Shown: piece after piece, positions 25,945 to 34,186 of the stretch
Layout: the number at the start of each line of letters is the position of its first letter
Numbering within the stretch: the first letter of the stretch is position 1
Assembly: GCF_003576595.1 (NCBI RefSeq)
Contig: NZ_NQOU01000001.1
Coordinates: forward strand, 560,337 to 624,336
Source of the DNA: Neopusillimonas maritima
GTDB taxonomy: Bacteria; Pseudomonadota; Gammaproteobacteria; Burkholderiales; Burkholderiaceae_B
Direction: 5' to 3'
DNA length: 64,000 bases
The notes under the pieces: generated by a model
Databases searched by the model: none
Told to the model about the DNA's origin: nothing
Seen by the model: the letters and a program-made list of their open reading frames with translations, nothing else
Translations under genes and position numbers: made by a program

Positions 25945-25966
25945 GTACCCAAACGAGTACCCAAAA
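25945..25966. repeat. Right-end copy of the 22-bp arm-like repeat
   Basis: This copy (GTACCCAAACGAGTACCCAA then AA) contains two direct GTACCCAA units, and an inverted TTGGGTAC lies at 25926-25933. It sits between the integrase start and the tRNA, where arm-type integrase sites are expected, and matches 7363-7384 near the other end of the island. Confidence 0.55.
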
Positions 25967-26006
25967 ACCCGGCATTTACTGAAACCCTATGAGACACCCT
26001 GAACGC

Positions 26007-26041
26007 AAAAAACCCGCATGAAGCTAATGCTTATGCGGGTT
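26007..26041 (-). terminator. Terminator after tRNA-Leu(GAG), island-borne
   Basis: AACCCGCAT and ATGCGGGTT form a 9-bp stem with a 13-nt loop, followed by a T-run on the minus strand (A-run at 26007-26012). It lies about 45 nt past the tRNA 3' end on the island side of the attachment site, so the element brought its own terminator and the original one remains at 7240-7290. Confidence 0.8.
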
Positions 26042-26086
26042 TCAGGTACTTTATCAGTCGTTATGAAACAGTCTGATTTTGAATCT

Positions 26087-26171
26087 TGGTGCCGACGGCG
26101 AGACTCGAACTCGCACAGCTCTCGCCACTACCCCCTCAAGATAGCGTGTCTACCAATTCCACCACGTCGGC
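26087..26171 (-). tRNA. tRNA-Leu(GAG)
   Basis: The minus strand folds into a class II tRNA of 85 nt including encoded CCA: acceptor GCCGACG / CGTCGGC, D-arm GGAATTGGTAGACAC, anticodon stem CTATC / GGTAG with loop TTGAGGG (anticodon GAG), a long variable arm, and T-loop TTCGAGT. It lies 48 nt past the secG stop. It is the target gene of the genomic island, whose end restores the 3' part. Confidence 0.95.
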
Positions 26172-26219
26172 TAAATTGCTTGTTAGCAAAGCACGCTATT
26201 TTAGCATGCTTTTAACAAT

Positions 26220-26687
26220 TTATTCTGTTGCTGCGTTAGAAGCGGGTACCTCAGGCACCTCGGCAGACGACGTGCCGTCTGTTCCGGCGTTGGGCGTTGC
26301 AGGTACCTGGGAACCCATGCCGGGAACTTCAGAGCCTGTGGCAGGCACTTCGGAACCGGCACCCGGCGCTTGAGGAACCGCAGGACCTTCCACCGGCGCC
26401 TCTTCTTCATAGCCCTGCATGATACCCGAGTCGAGAATGGAGTCGCCCGTACGGTGCGACACCCAGGCCAGGCCGATTGTTGAGGCAAAGAAAATAACCG
26501 CCGCCCATTTGGTCATGCGCGACAAAAAGTTCGCCGCTCCCGTTGCGCCAAAGACACTGCCGGCCGAACCACTACCGAAAGCGGCCCCCATGTCGGCGCC
26601 TTTACCTTGCTGCAACAGCACCAACACAATAATGCTTAGCGAGGAAATTACCTGAATCGCCAGAAGAAAAGAAGACAACCATTCCAT
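26220..26687 (-). CDS. secG: Protein-export membrane protein SecG
   Basis: The 155-residue protein has the SecG pattern: a first membrane helix (SSFLLAIQVISSLSIIVLVL), the loop QQGKGADMGAAFGSGSAGSV then FGATGAANFLSRMTKW, and a second helix (AAVIFFASTIGLAW). SecG binds SecYE in the inner membrane and helps protein translocation. The C-terminal tail (residues about 95-155) is a low-complexity Pro/Val/Ala/Gly/Glu region with repeated VPATGSEVPGMGSQVPAT units; E. coli SecG (110 residues) has no such tail, but long tails occur in betaproteobacteria. It lies 20 nt after tpiA, in the conserved tpiA-secG-tRNA-Leu order. Confidence 0.95.
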   Translation of the reverse strand: MEWLSSFLLAIQVISSLSIIVLVLLQQGKGADMGAAFGSGSAGSVFGATGAANFLSRMTKWAAVIFFASTIGLAWVSHRTGDSILDSGIMQGYEEEAPVEGPAVPQAPGAGSEVPATGSEVPGMGSQVPATPNAGTDGTSSAEVPEVPASNAATE

Positions 26688-26707
26688 TTTGAAATTACTC
26701 CGGGCCC

Positions 26708-27451
26708 TTAGGCCGCCGCTATACGTAAAAATTCTTCCGCCACCAACGATGCGCCACCCACCAGCGCGCCATCGATATCCGGCATGGCAAACAAACTTGC
26801 CGCGTTGGCAGCCTTAACACTGCCGCCATACAAAACCTGCACCTGCTCTGCGCCCAGTTCGCGCAACGCCGCGCGGATCAGCGCATGCACTTCCTGTGCC
26901 TGCTCGGGTGTTGCCGTACGCCCGGTGCCAATAGCCCAAACCGGTTCGTAAGCAATAACCATTTTCGCCACCGCTTGTGGGCCCAACGCCAAAACCGGCT
27001 TTAACTGAGCCGCAATAACATCGGCCGTTTCACCCGCCTCTTGCTCTTGCAGGGTTTCCCCAATACAAACAACCGGAACCAAACCCGCCTGCAGGGCAGC
27101 TTGTGCTTTTTGTGCCACCAACTCACTTGACTCACCATGATAGCTGCGACGCTCGGAATGGCCAACCAGCACCCAGCGGCAATTGAAGTCGCTCAACATG
27201 GCTGTACTGACTTCACCCGTGTAGGCACCCGATGCGTGCACGCTCACATCTTGGGCGCCCCAGGACACCTTACTGGTTTCCAACAAAGCCTGGGCCTGGG
27301 CCAGATAGGGGAACGGCACACATACCGCCACATCCGCACTAACGTCGGCACCGGCGCGCAGCGCTTCCAGCAACTCGACGTTGTCGGCCAGGCTGCCGTT
27401 CATTTTCCAATTGCCAATAACCAAACGTTGACGCGCTTGCGAGGTAGTCAT
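26708..27451 (-). CDS. tpiA: Triosephosphate isomerase
   Basis: This 247-residue enzyme interconverts glyceraldehyde 3-phosphate and dihydroxyacetone phosphate in glycolysis and gluconeogenesis. The family's catalytic residues are visible: the N-terminal Asn/Lys in [10 protein letters not shown], the electrophilic His in VLVGHSERR, and the general-base Glu in [19 protein letters not shown]. The phosphate-binding GGSVKAANA and VGGASL motifs are at the end. Length is normal. It precedes secG by 20 nt and is probably cotranscribed with it. It is preceded by the qor gene, about 70 nt away. Confidence 0.97.
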   Translation of the reverse strand: MTTSQARQRLVIGNWKMNGSLADNVELLEALRAGADVSADVAVCVPFPYLAQAQALLETSKVSWGAQDVSVHASGAYTGEVSTAMLSDFNCRWVLVGHSERRSYHGESSELVAQKAQAALQAGLVPVVCIGETLQEQEAGETADVIAAQLKPVLALGPQAVAKMVIAYEPVWAIGTGRTATPEQAQEVHALIRAALRELGAEQVQVLYGGSVKAANAASLFAMPDIDGALVGGASLVAEEFLRIAAA

Positions 27452-27521
27452 GAGTAAAGCCGGGATCGAATAAACCCGCTATTGTAGCGTGATTTATTCG
27501 ATCTCGTTGAGCCTGTCGCGG

Positions 27522-28499
27522 TTAAACCGTGAGAATAATTTTACCGATTTGCTCGCCCGCTTCCATCATGGCATGTGCCTTGGCGGCCTCTTCAAGCGGG
27601 AAAGTAGCATGAACAATAGGCTTAATCTTGCCGGCTTCAAGTAACGGCCATACATGTTCACGCAACGAGTGCGCCACTTCCGCCTTGAAACTAACCGAAC
27701 GCGGACGCAAGGTTGACCCCGTTACCGTTAAACGGCGACGTAAAATCTGGCCGAAATCCAGCGTACCCTTCACGCCACCCAATAAGGCAATAATCACGAT
27801 TCGCCCATCATCAGCCAAACATTTCAAGTCGCGGTTAATGTAATCGCCCGCCACCATATCCAGAATGACATTCACCCCTTTGCCATCGGTCAGGGCACGA
27901 ATCTCTTCAACGAAATCCTGTGTTTTGTAATTAATCCCTTTGGCGGCGCCCAGTTTTTCAACTGCCTGCACGCGTTCATCACTTCCCGCTGTGGCATAAA
28001 CAGGGTTACCCATGGCTACGGCAAGTTGAATGGCCGTCGTGCCAATACCACTGGCTCCGCCATGAACCAGCAACGACTCCCCTTTTGCCAGGCGCCCGCG
28101 ATCGAACACATTGCTCCAAACCGTGAAATACGTTTCAGGCAAACCCGCCGCCTCGATATCGGACAAACCTTTGGGAATCGGCAGGCACTGATCGATCGGT
28201 GCGACGCAATATTCCGCGTAACCGCCACCGGTAATTAAAGCGCAAACTTTGTCACCCTTGGCAAAGCCGCTGTCGCCGACATTACCGTCGACAATTTCAC
28301 CTACAACCTCAAGGCCTGGAATGTCAGAAGCACCGGGAGGCGGCGGATAATTACCTGCGCGCTGCAAAGCATCCGGCCGGTTTACCCCCGCCGAAATCAC
28401 CCTCAGCAACACTTCGTTTTCATTGGGCACCGGCATGGGGCGCTCGGCAGGCACCAGCACTTCAGGCCCGCCCGCTTGGGTAATTTCCACCACTTTCAT
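27522..28499 (-). CDS. NAD(P)H quinone oxidoreductase, zinc-independent MDR family (QOR/PIG3-like)
   Basis: This 325-residue medium-chain reductase has an N-terminal GroES-like fold (GVNRPDALQRAGNYPPPPGA then SDIPGLEVVG) and a Rossmann domain with LVHGGASGIGTTAIQLAVAM for NADPH binding. The zinc ligands of alcohol dehydrogenases are absent, as in quinone reductases of the PIG3 (TP53I3) group. It likely reduces quinones or enones in the cytoplasm. A strong AAGGAG lies upstream of the ATG. It stands before tpiA-secG, as is common in Alcaligenaceae, where this block often follows pnp directly; here about 32 kb separates it from pnp. Confidence 0.88.
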   Translation of the reverse strand: MKVVEITQAGGPEVLVPAERPMPVPNENEVLLRVISAGVNRPDALQRAGNYPPPPGASDIPGLEVVGEIVDGNVGDSGFAKGDKVCALITGGGYAEYCVAPIDQCLPIPKGLSDIEAAGLPETYFTVWSNVFDRGRLAKGESLLVHGGASGIGTTAIQLAVAMGNPVYATAGSDERVQAVEKLGAAKGINYKTQDFVEEIRALTDGKGVNVILDMVAGDYINRDLKCLADDGRIVIIALLGGVKGTLDFGQILRRRLTVTGSTLRPRSVSFKAEVAHSLREHVWPLLEAGKIKPIVHATFPLEEAAKAHAMMEAGEQIGKIILTV

Positions 28500-28618
28500 G
28501 ACAAGTACTCCTTGGACAATTCAAAGCGCATAGGCTAAACTAGCGGGCTTGCATTGGCAAGTTAAGCTTACAGTAGTAGTAGCAAGCCTAGCACCAACGC
28601 GTAATTAGACCATTTTCA

Positions 28619-28708
28619 GGAAGCGTGGCAGAGCGGTTGAATGCACTGGTCTTGAAAACCAGCGAGGGTTTGCGCCCTCCGTGAGTTCGAATCTCACCGC
28701 TTCCGCCA
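28619..28708 (+). tRNA. tRNA-Ser(UGA)
   Basis: A 90-nt class II tRNA with encoded CCA: acceptor GGAAGCG / CGCTTCC, anticodon stem-loop CTGGT CTTGAAA ACCAG (anticodon TGA), long variable arm GCGAGGGTTTGCGCCCTCC, and T-loop TTCGAAT. A terminator follows within 15 nt. Confidence 0.96.
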
Positions 28709-28720
28709 AATAAATAAATC

Positions 28721-28747
28721 AAGCCCCTGATGATCAGGGGCTTTTTT
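28721..28747 (+). terminator. Rho-independent terminator of tRNA-Ser
   Basis: AAGCCCCTGAT pairs with ATCAGGGGCTT to form an 11-bp stem with almost no loop, followed by six T residues. It ends the tRNA-Ser transcript before the parvulin gene. Confidence 0.9.
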
Positions 28748-28811
28748 ATCTACCTTATCTGCATTTGACGTGCCATTTATAATGGAAAGCCTAATTTAAA
28801 AGGAGCTCTAC

Positions 28812-29093
28812 ATGACCCAAGCCTCAGCCCGCCACATTCTTGTTGACACCGAAGACCGCTGTCTCGAGCTTAAAACATCTATTGAAAATGGCGCCGATTT
28901 TGCCCAGGTTGCCAAAGAGAACTCGCGCTGCCCTTCGTCGAACGATGGCGGCAACCTCGGCACCTTCGGCAGAGGTCAAATGGTGCGGGAATTCGACGAG
29001 GTCGTATTCAGCGCACCTGTCGGCGTCGTTCAAGGCCCCGTCAAAACGCAGTTTGGTTTTCATCTGGTTGAAGTCACCGGCCGTCAAGACTAA
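28812..29093 (+). CDS. Parvulin-type peptidyl-prolyl isomerase (PpiC-like, single domain)
   Basis: The 93-residue protein is a lone parvulin domain: ASARHILVDTEDRCLELK at the start (first active-site His), FAQVAKENSRCPSSNDGGNL then GTFGRGQMVREFDEVVFSAP (family core), and QFGFHLVEVTGRQD at the end (second His). It has no signal peptide, so it is a cytoplasmic prolyl isomerase like E. coli PpiC, acting as a folding helper. A strong ribosome-binding site AAAAGGAG lies 8 nt upstream. It stands alone, convergent with the flavoprotein gene downstream. Confidence 0.93.
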   Translation: MTQASARHILVDTEDRCLELKTSIENGADFAQVAKENSRCPSSNDGGNLGTFGRGQMVREFDEVVFSAPVGVVQGPVKTQFGFHLVEVTGRQD

Positions 29094-29151
29094 TTAGCAC
29101 GACTGCCGGATACCGCGCGGGGCAGGTGGTACCAGGCTGACTTTCCGGGCC

Positions 29152-30738
29152 TTATTTGCGCGCCAGTATATCGGCCACAATTTGCCCGGAACCACCCCCC
29201 AAACCTGGCCCGGGATGGGTAGAGGCGCCAATGTGATACACATTCTTGTATGGTGTACGATGCCCGCGCGCGCCGGAGCTGCCCGCAAACGGCCGCAACC
29301 AAAAGAATTGATCGGGCGAACATACGCCGGAATAAGGATCACCGCCCACCAAATTGCAGTTCATGGCTTCCAAATCGCCAGGCGAAAACGTCTTACGACC
29401 AATAATTAAGTCGCCCAGCCCAGGCAACACCGTTTCAATACGCTTTTGAATTCGATCGGCCATGGCCTCGCGCACGGTTTCATTCCAGCGCCCGTCGGAC
29501 GGCACCTGAATTTCACCCGCAGCGTCGCCCTTCAGCCGCGAAGGCATGTCTTGCAGTTGCAGCCATAGAATCCATTTACCTTCCGGTGCCCGGCCGGCAT
29601 CAACCGCAACGGGCTGGCCAATGGCAATGGTGGGCAAGCGCGGCAACAAACCATTATTGGCTTCCACCACAGACAGCGCTACGTTCTCCATGCTTTCGGT
29701 TAAGTGCACCAAAGGCACTTTCAACATTTCAGGATCACGCCAAGGCGCAGGCCCGTTCAAGGCAAAATGCACCTGCATACAGCCGCGTCCAAAATGATAG
29801 CCTTTGGCCCGCTGAGTCAGTTTCTGAGGCACATTTGGCAGCAACCGCTCATACAGCTGGGGTGGCGTCACATTGCAAACCACCGCCTCACTGGCCTGAT
29901 ATGCTTGACCGTTGGCCACCACGCCGGTCGCCCTTGAACCGCTTACGGTAACCGACTCAACCTCTGTGCCGGTTAAAACCTGCCCGCCCCGCTGCTCAAT
30001 AAAGGTTTGCAGGGCCTCTACCAAACGCTGGCCGCCGCCTTTCACCACCGGCATGCCGCCGGCAACAACCGCGGCGAAGGTAAGTTTGCCCATTAAGGCG
30101 GCACCGGCATCGTCGGGACCCAAGCCCGAATGCAGCACCCAGGGGCTCATCATGGCACGGGTAATATCGGAATTCAGCTCGCGATACGACCAACGCCGGA
30201 ATGACTCCACCGATTCCGACGTAAATTGCAACAAACCGTCGAGCCCTCGCTTACGCCATTCAGAAAAGAACAAACGCATTACCTTACCACTGTAGGGCGA
30301 GTGACCCAGCAAACCGAATGTCAGTGCGGCGTCTTGCTCGAACAGTTTGGCCGCCATTGCGCCGAACGCGTCTCCGTCGCCCGGCGCAATGGCATTAATG
30401 CGCTTTACGCTGTCTTCGATATCCTGCTTTAAGGCCAACAACTGACCGTCGGGTGTGGCGATGCCCGTGGTGTACTCGTTGGCCACGAACTCAACACCCA
30501 ACGCAGCCAGATCATCTTTCAACTCGGCATACGCGCCGCCGCCCATGAAAAGCGGATACCACGACGACAACACCTCGTGCGTGAAGCCGGGGAACAGCGT
30601 TTCGGTGCGAATACAGCCACCGAGCCGATCGTTACGCTCTAGCACTAAAACCGACTTTCCCCGTTTGGCTAAAAGAGCGGCGCACGACAACGAATTCATG
30701 CCGCCACCCACCACAATGATCTGGGCTTGATTACTCAT
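29152..30738 (-). CDS. FAD-dependent oxidoreductase, phytoene desaturase/PYROXD2-like
   Basis: The 528-residue flavoprotein opens with the dinucleotide-binding motif IIVVGGGMNSLSCAALLAKR and has the CrtI-type FAD segment LVLERNDRLGGCIRTE. Near the C terminus, NVYHIGASTHPGPGLGGGSG is the second FAD-contacting motif. Such PYROXD2-like proteins are predicted dehydrogenases or isomerases of unsaturated substrates, not shown to bind carotenoids. It is paralogous to the 36885-38432 gene (both share the FSPGDLEAMNCNLVGGD / VSPLDLEAENPNLVGGD motif). It is 9 nt downstream of a cyclase gene in a cluster with an ABC importer and a thiolase, suggesting catabolism of an imported compound. Substrate unknown. 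Confidence 0.83.
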   Translation of the reverse strand: MSNQAQIIVVGGGMNSLSCAALLAKRGKSVLVLERNDRLGGCIRTETLFPGFTHEVLSSWYPLFMGGGAYAELKDDLAALGVEFVANEYTTGIATPDGQLLALKQDIEDSVKRINAIAPGDGDAFGAMAAKLFEQDAALTFGLLGHSPYSGKVMRLFFSEWRKRGLDGLLQFTSESVESFRRWSYRELNSDITRAMMSPWVLHSGLGPDDAGAALMGKLTFAAVVAGGMPVVKGGGQRLVEALQTFIEQRGGQVLTGTEVESVTVSGSRATGVVANGQAYQASEAVVCNVTPPQLYERLLPNVPQKLTQRAKGYHFGRGCMQVHFALNGPAPWRDPEMLKVPLVHLTESMENVALSVVEANNGLLPRLPTIAIGQPVAVDAGRAPEGKWILWLQLQDMPSRLKGDAAGEIQVPSDGRWNETVREAMADRIQKRIETVLPGLGDLIIGRKTFSPGDLEAMNCNLVGGDPYSGVCSPDQFFWLRPFAGSSGARGHRTPYKNVYHIGASTHPGPGLGGGSGQIVADILARK

Positions 30739-30747
30739 AATTTGACC

Positions 30748-31527
30748 TTAAGGTACCAGTGCCAACACACGCAACGGGCTACCCGACCCCCCTTTGATCT
30801 TCAACGGTGCAGCCACAATAATGGCCCCTGTCGGCGGCAACTGATCAAGATTATTCAGGCATTGCAAACCGTATTTGTTGGCGCCATGCATGAGTGTGTG
30901 ACAAGGATACGGCATGGGCCAACCGAACGACTGACCCGCATCGGTGTTAATGGTTTCGACACCGAAACCCAACACATCGCGCTCTTTAATCATCCACTCC
31001 ACGGCTTCTTGCGAAGGCCCAGGGGTGTGCGCGCCGTCTTCCTTAACGTTGGCGTAGGAAGCCGGATCTTTCTCGAGGCGGTCAGCCCAACCTGTGCGAA
31101 AAATTACCCAACAGCCTTTGGGAATCTTGCCGTGCTTATCTTCCCATTGCTTTAAATAATCAACAGTAAGCACCCAATCTTCGTTTTCCGCAACCTGGGC
31201 CGTTGCATCAACGACCACTGCAGGCGCAATAAAATTCTTGGGATCGATGGAATCAACTGTGTTGTTGGGGTGATCTTTACCGGTAACCCAGTGAATCGGC
31301 GCATCGAAGTGCGTACCCGTGTGTTCGCCACAGGTAAAGTTGTTCCAGTACCAGGCCGGCCCGGCATCGTTGTACTGAGAGATTGTCTCCATTTTGAATG
31401 CCGTGACCTGGCCGAATTGCGGCGGCAATTGCAAGGCAGGAAAATCTGACGACAAAGTGTGGGTAAGATCAACCACCTTGAAATTGCCGGTAGCCAGTTG
31501 CTCAAGATTATTTGTAGCGGTACTCAT
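30748..31527 (-). CDS. Cyclase family protein (kynurenine formamidase-like metal hydrolase)
   Basis: This 259-residue protein has the PF04199 signature GEHTGTHFDAPIHW (HxGTHxDxPxH), whose His and Asp residues bind a divalent metal and attack amide or lactone bonds. A second metal-site region is seen near WVIFRTGWADR and in the C-terminal GANKYGLQCLNNLDQLPPTG. Members act as kynurenine formamidases, polyketide cyclases or isatin hydrolases. The sequence is longer at the N terminus than KynB and lies in an ABC/flavoprotein/thiolase cluster, not next to kynureninase genes, so a ring-opening hydrolase of a different substrate is more likely. Confidence 0.85.
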   Translation of the reverse strand: MSTATNNLEQLATGNFKVVDLTHTLSSDFPALQLPPQFGQVTAFKMETISQYNDAGPAWYWNNFTCGEHTGTHFDAPIHWVTGKDHPNNTVDSIDPKNFIAPAVVVDATAQVAENEDWVLTVDYLKQWEDKHGKIPKGCWVIFRTGWADRLEKDPASYANVKEDGAHTPGPSQEAVEWMIKERDVLGFGVETINTDAGQSFGWPMPYPCHTLMHGANKYGLQCLNNLDQLPPTGAIIVAAPLKIKGGSGSPLRVLALVP

Positions 31528-31591
31528 ACTCTCTCCTTTAGTTGAAACCTCAATTATCTAAACGACAATTTCGCACGATTTAATCCAAATA

Positions 31592-32419
31592 TCAAACCTT
31601 ATCGAGTTTAATGCTGTCAAACCATTCATCATCCATTTCCGGCAAGGGAATGGCATCGATCAGCGCGTGCGTCACTTCGCTTTGAGGGGCGTCAAAAACC
31701 TGATCACAGCGGCCGGCCTCGACAATTTCACCACGATTCAACACCATTACCTGCGAACAGACGGTGCGAATAACGGAAAGGTCGTGACTGATAAACGCAA
31801 TCGTCAGATTCATATCAGCAGCCAAGCCACGCAACAGGGTAAGCACCTGTGCCTGCGACGACACGTCAAGCCCGGACACAATTTCATCCGCCAATATAAA
31901 GGCAGGATTCAACGCCACCGCGCGCGCAATTCCCACGCGCTGGCGTTGTCCGCCCGATAATTCATGTGGATAGCGTTTTGCAAAAGCCGTCGACAAGCCT
32001 ACTCGCTCCAGCGCTTCATACGCTTTTTTCTCGGGAGCATCGATACCATAGCGCTTGATTGGCGATGCCACAATGCGGCCCACCGTATGACGCGGGTTCA
32101 GCGACGACATGGGATCCTGGAAAATCATTTGCAGGTCACGCCTTAAGGGTTTGAGCTGAACCTCATCGAGATGCGAAATATCTTTACCTCGAAATAGAAC
32201 CTGCCCGGAAGACACGCCAAGCAGCCGAACCAGGACACGCCCCAACGTTGACTTTCCCGAGCCACTTTCACCCACGATGCCGGTAATTTCACCTGCCGGC
32301 AGATCGAAAGACAACCCCTTCAAAATTTCAATACGCGGCGCAGGCCCGAATAAGGGCTTGCGTGTCATGTCGGGCAAGGCAAGATGCAGATCCCTTACCG
32401 AAAATAATGGCTCAGCCAT
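31592..32419 (-). CDS. Oligopeptide/dipeptide-type ABC transporter ATP-binding protein (DppF/OppF-like)
   Basis: The start at 32419 (MAEPLFSV) has GGAGGG 6 nt upstream and overlaps the stop of the partner ATPase gene; the product has 275 residues. Walker A is GIVGESGSGKST, the signature is LSGGQRQRVGIARA, Walker B is AFILADEIVSGLD and the switch His is in FISHDLSV. It powers import with the DppD-like ATPase, as is usual for this transporter type. It is the last gene of the importer operon, 64 nt before the cyclase gene, which is probably in the same transcript. Confidence 0.92.
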   Translation of the reverse strand: MAEPLFSVRDLHLALPDMTRKPLFGPAPRIEILKGLSFDLPAGEITGIVGESGSGKSTLGRVLVRLLGVSSGQVLFRGKDISHLDEVQLKPLRRDLQMIFQDPMSSLNPRHTVGRIVASPIKRYGIDAPEKKAYEALERVGLSTAFAKRYPHELSGGQRQRVGIARAVALNPAFILADEIVSGLDVSSQAQVLTLLRGLAADMNLTIAFISHDLSVIRTVCSQVMVLNRGEIVEAGRCDQVFDAPQSEVTHALIDAIPLPEMDDEWFDSIKLDKV

Positions 32420-33305
32420 GCGACCCTCCATTTACGTCGGAAAGCGCGACTTCTTGCGCTAGCGCCGTAATAAGTTCCGCCGGCACCGGCCGCATCGGCT
32501 CATCAGGATGAGTGTAGCGCGGTGTTGCGCTAATGAGCGCACGCGTATAAGGATGTTGGGGGTTGGCAAAAATACTGGCGGTATCAGCGCTTTCCATGAC
32601 CTTTCCTGCAAACAAGACCGTCACGGTTTGACTGATTTTGGCCACAACGCCCATGTCGTGAGTCACAAAAAGTACTGCCGTGCCCGATTCGGCTTGCAGT
32701 TCGCGAATAAGCCTCAAAATTTGCTTTTGTACAGTCACATCAAGCGCGGTTGTGGGTTCATCGGCAACGATAAGCTTGGGTTTGGGCGCGAATGCTGCGG
32801 CAATCAATACCCGCTGTCGCATGCCACCGGAAAGCTCGTGCGGGTAAGACGACATGACCCGTTTGGGGTCACGAATATACACGCGCTCGAGCAACTCCAA
32901 AGCGCGCGCCTGGGCGGCATCCTGACGCCAGCCCAAACGTTTCACCAGCCTTTCTGTAATTTGCGGTCCAATGCGTCGGGAAGGGTTCAAGGCGGTCAGT
33001 GGATCCTGGGGGATAAGCGATGCGGTGGCTGCAACGGTTTGACGGCGCTGTGCGGCACTATGTTGATCGAGATTTTCTCCTTGCAAAAGAATTTCACCCG
33101 ACGTGATCTCGATGTTGCGTGGTAATACACCCAACACGGCTTTACCGATCATGCTTTTACCGGCCCCGCTTTCGCCCACCAGCGCCCGAACCTCACCCGG
33201 CTTTACCGCTAGTGAAACCTGACGCAGCAAGCGCTGACCCCCACGCAGGGCGACATTCAGATTCTTAACCTCGAGTGTTGGCTGCTGACTATTAATGTGT
33301 GTCAT
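32412..33305 (-). CDS. Oligopeptide/dipeptide-type ABC transporter ATP-binding protein (DppD/OppD-like)
   Basis: A 297-residue ATPase with Walker A ALVGESGAGKSMIGKAVLG, signature HELSGGMRQRVLIAAAFA, Walker B KLIVADEPTTALD and switch His in LFVTHDMGV. The C-terminal part after QHPYTRALISATP is typical of the OppD/DppD group, although the usual Fe-S-type Cys motif is absent and the tail is short. It forms a heterodimer with the ATPase encoded directly downstream. Its start lies 5 nt after the stop of the DppC-like permease gene. Confidence 0.92.
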   Translation of the reverse strand: MTHINSQQPTLEVKNLNVALRGGQRLLRQVSLAVKPGEVRALVGESGAGKSMIGKAVLGVLPRNIEITSGEILLQGENLDQHSAAQRRQTVAATASLIPQDPLTALNPSRRIGPQITERLVKRLGWRQDAAQARALELLERVYIRDPKRVMSSYPHELSGGMRQRVLIAAAFAPKPKLIVADEPTTALDVTVQKQILRLIRELQAESGTAVLFVTHDMGVVAKISQTVTVLFAGKVMESADTASIFANPQHPYTRALISATPRYTHPDEPMRPVPAELITALAQEVALSDVNGGSHG

Positions 33306-33310
33306 GTCGC

Positions 33311-34186
33311 TTACCTCGACAAAGGGTCAAACTGCGCTTTCAAGCCTTCACCCAACTGGCTGAAGGAAAGCACGGTAAGGAAGAGCACGACCAATGGCGC
33401 TACCAGCACCCACCACGCGAAATGAATGGATGCTCTGCCTTCGGCAATCATACCGCCCCACGTAGGCGAATCGGAAGAGATGGATAAGTTCACAAAACTT
33501 AAAATGGCTTCCACAATAACGGCCACCCCCATTTCAAGCGCCAATAAAGCCACAATAGTGGGAAGGACGTTAGGCATCACCTCGCCCACTAATGTCCCCA
33601 TACGGGTTGCGCCGCCGATTTTCGCCGAATGCACGTAATCCATGCGTGTTTGCACCATCGCCTCAGCGCGAATGACGCGGGCGAAACGCGTCCAATCGAT
33701 AATCGCAATGGCCAGAATAACGGATGTCAGCCCCGTGCCCAGCACAGCCACCAGCAAAATGGAAAACAGAACCGGTGGAAATGCCATCCATACGTCGATC
33801 AGCCGGGAGACCACCCTGTCGACCCAACCCCCGAAATAGCCCGCCAGCAGCCCCAATACAGAACCGAAAACACAGGCCGCCGTTGCCGCGACCAGCGCAA
33901 CAGTCAGCGCGATCCGAGCACCGTAAATAACGCGGGACAACACATCGCGCCCGAGGCTGTCAGTACCAAGGTAATATCCCGCTTCATAGCCGTCGAACCC
34001 AAAAGGTGGAAGCCGCCCGTACAGCAAGTCCTGAGTAAGCGGATTATGCGGTGCAATCCACGGCGCCAGTAAGGCCGCCAGTACCAGCACCGTAAGCCAA
34101 CCCGCCGACAACCAAAGACGAAAGTTGAACTGACGCGCCCTTGCCCTGGGCTCAGCGCGCAATACACCGGATGTCGCTTCAGCCAT
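33311..34186 (-). CDS. ABC transporter permease, DppC/OppC type
   Basis: The 291-residue inner membrane protein has the N-terminal DppC pattern of one helix followed by a periplasmic loop (DLLYGRLPPFGFDGYEAGYY then LGTDSLGRDVLSRVIYGARI) and a five-helix core. The EAA loop VIRAEAMVQTRMDYVHSAKI then GGATRMGTLVGEVMPN contacts the ATPases. It pairs with the DppB-like permease; the two genes overlap by 8 nt. The GTDSLGRD motif is strongly conserved in the family. The transported compound is unknown but may be a peptide or another hydrophilic molecule. Confidence 0.92.
   Translation of the reverse strand: MAEATSGVLRAEPRARARQFNFRLWLSAGWLTVLVLAALLAPWIAPHNPLTQDLLYGRLPPFGFDGYEAGYYLGTDSLGRDVLSRVIYGARIALTVALVAATAACVFGSVLGLLAGYFGGWVDRVVSRLIDVWMAFPPVLFSILLVAVLGTGLTSVILAIAIIDWTRFARVIRAEAMVQTRMDYVHSAKIGGATRMGTLVGEVMPNVLPTIVALLALEMGVAVIVEAILSFVNLSISSDSPTWGGMIAEGRASIHFAWWVLVAPLVVLFLTVLSFSQLGEGLKAQFDPLSR

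Noticed and set aside
26220-26400. Frameshifted or fused secG because of the long C-terminal tail
   Set aside because: The tail is in frame, of low complexity and Pro/Ala-rich as in other betaproteobacterial SecG proteins; no second domain is present.
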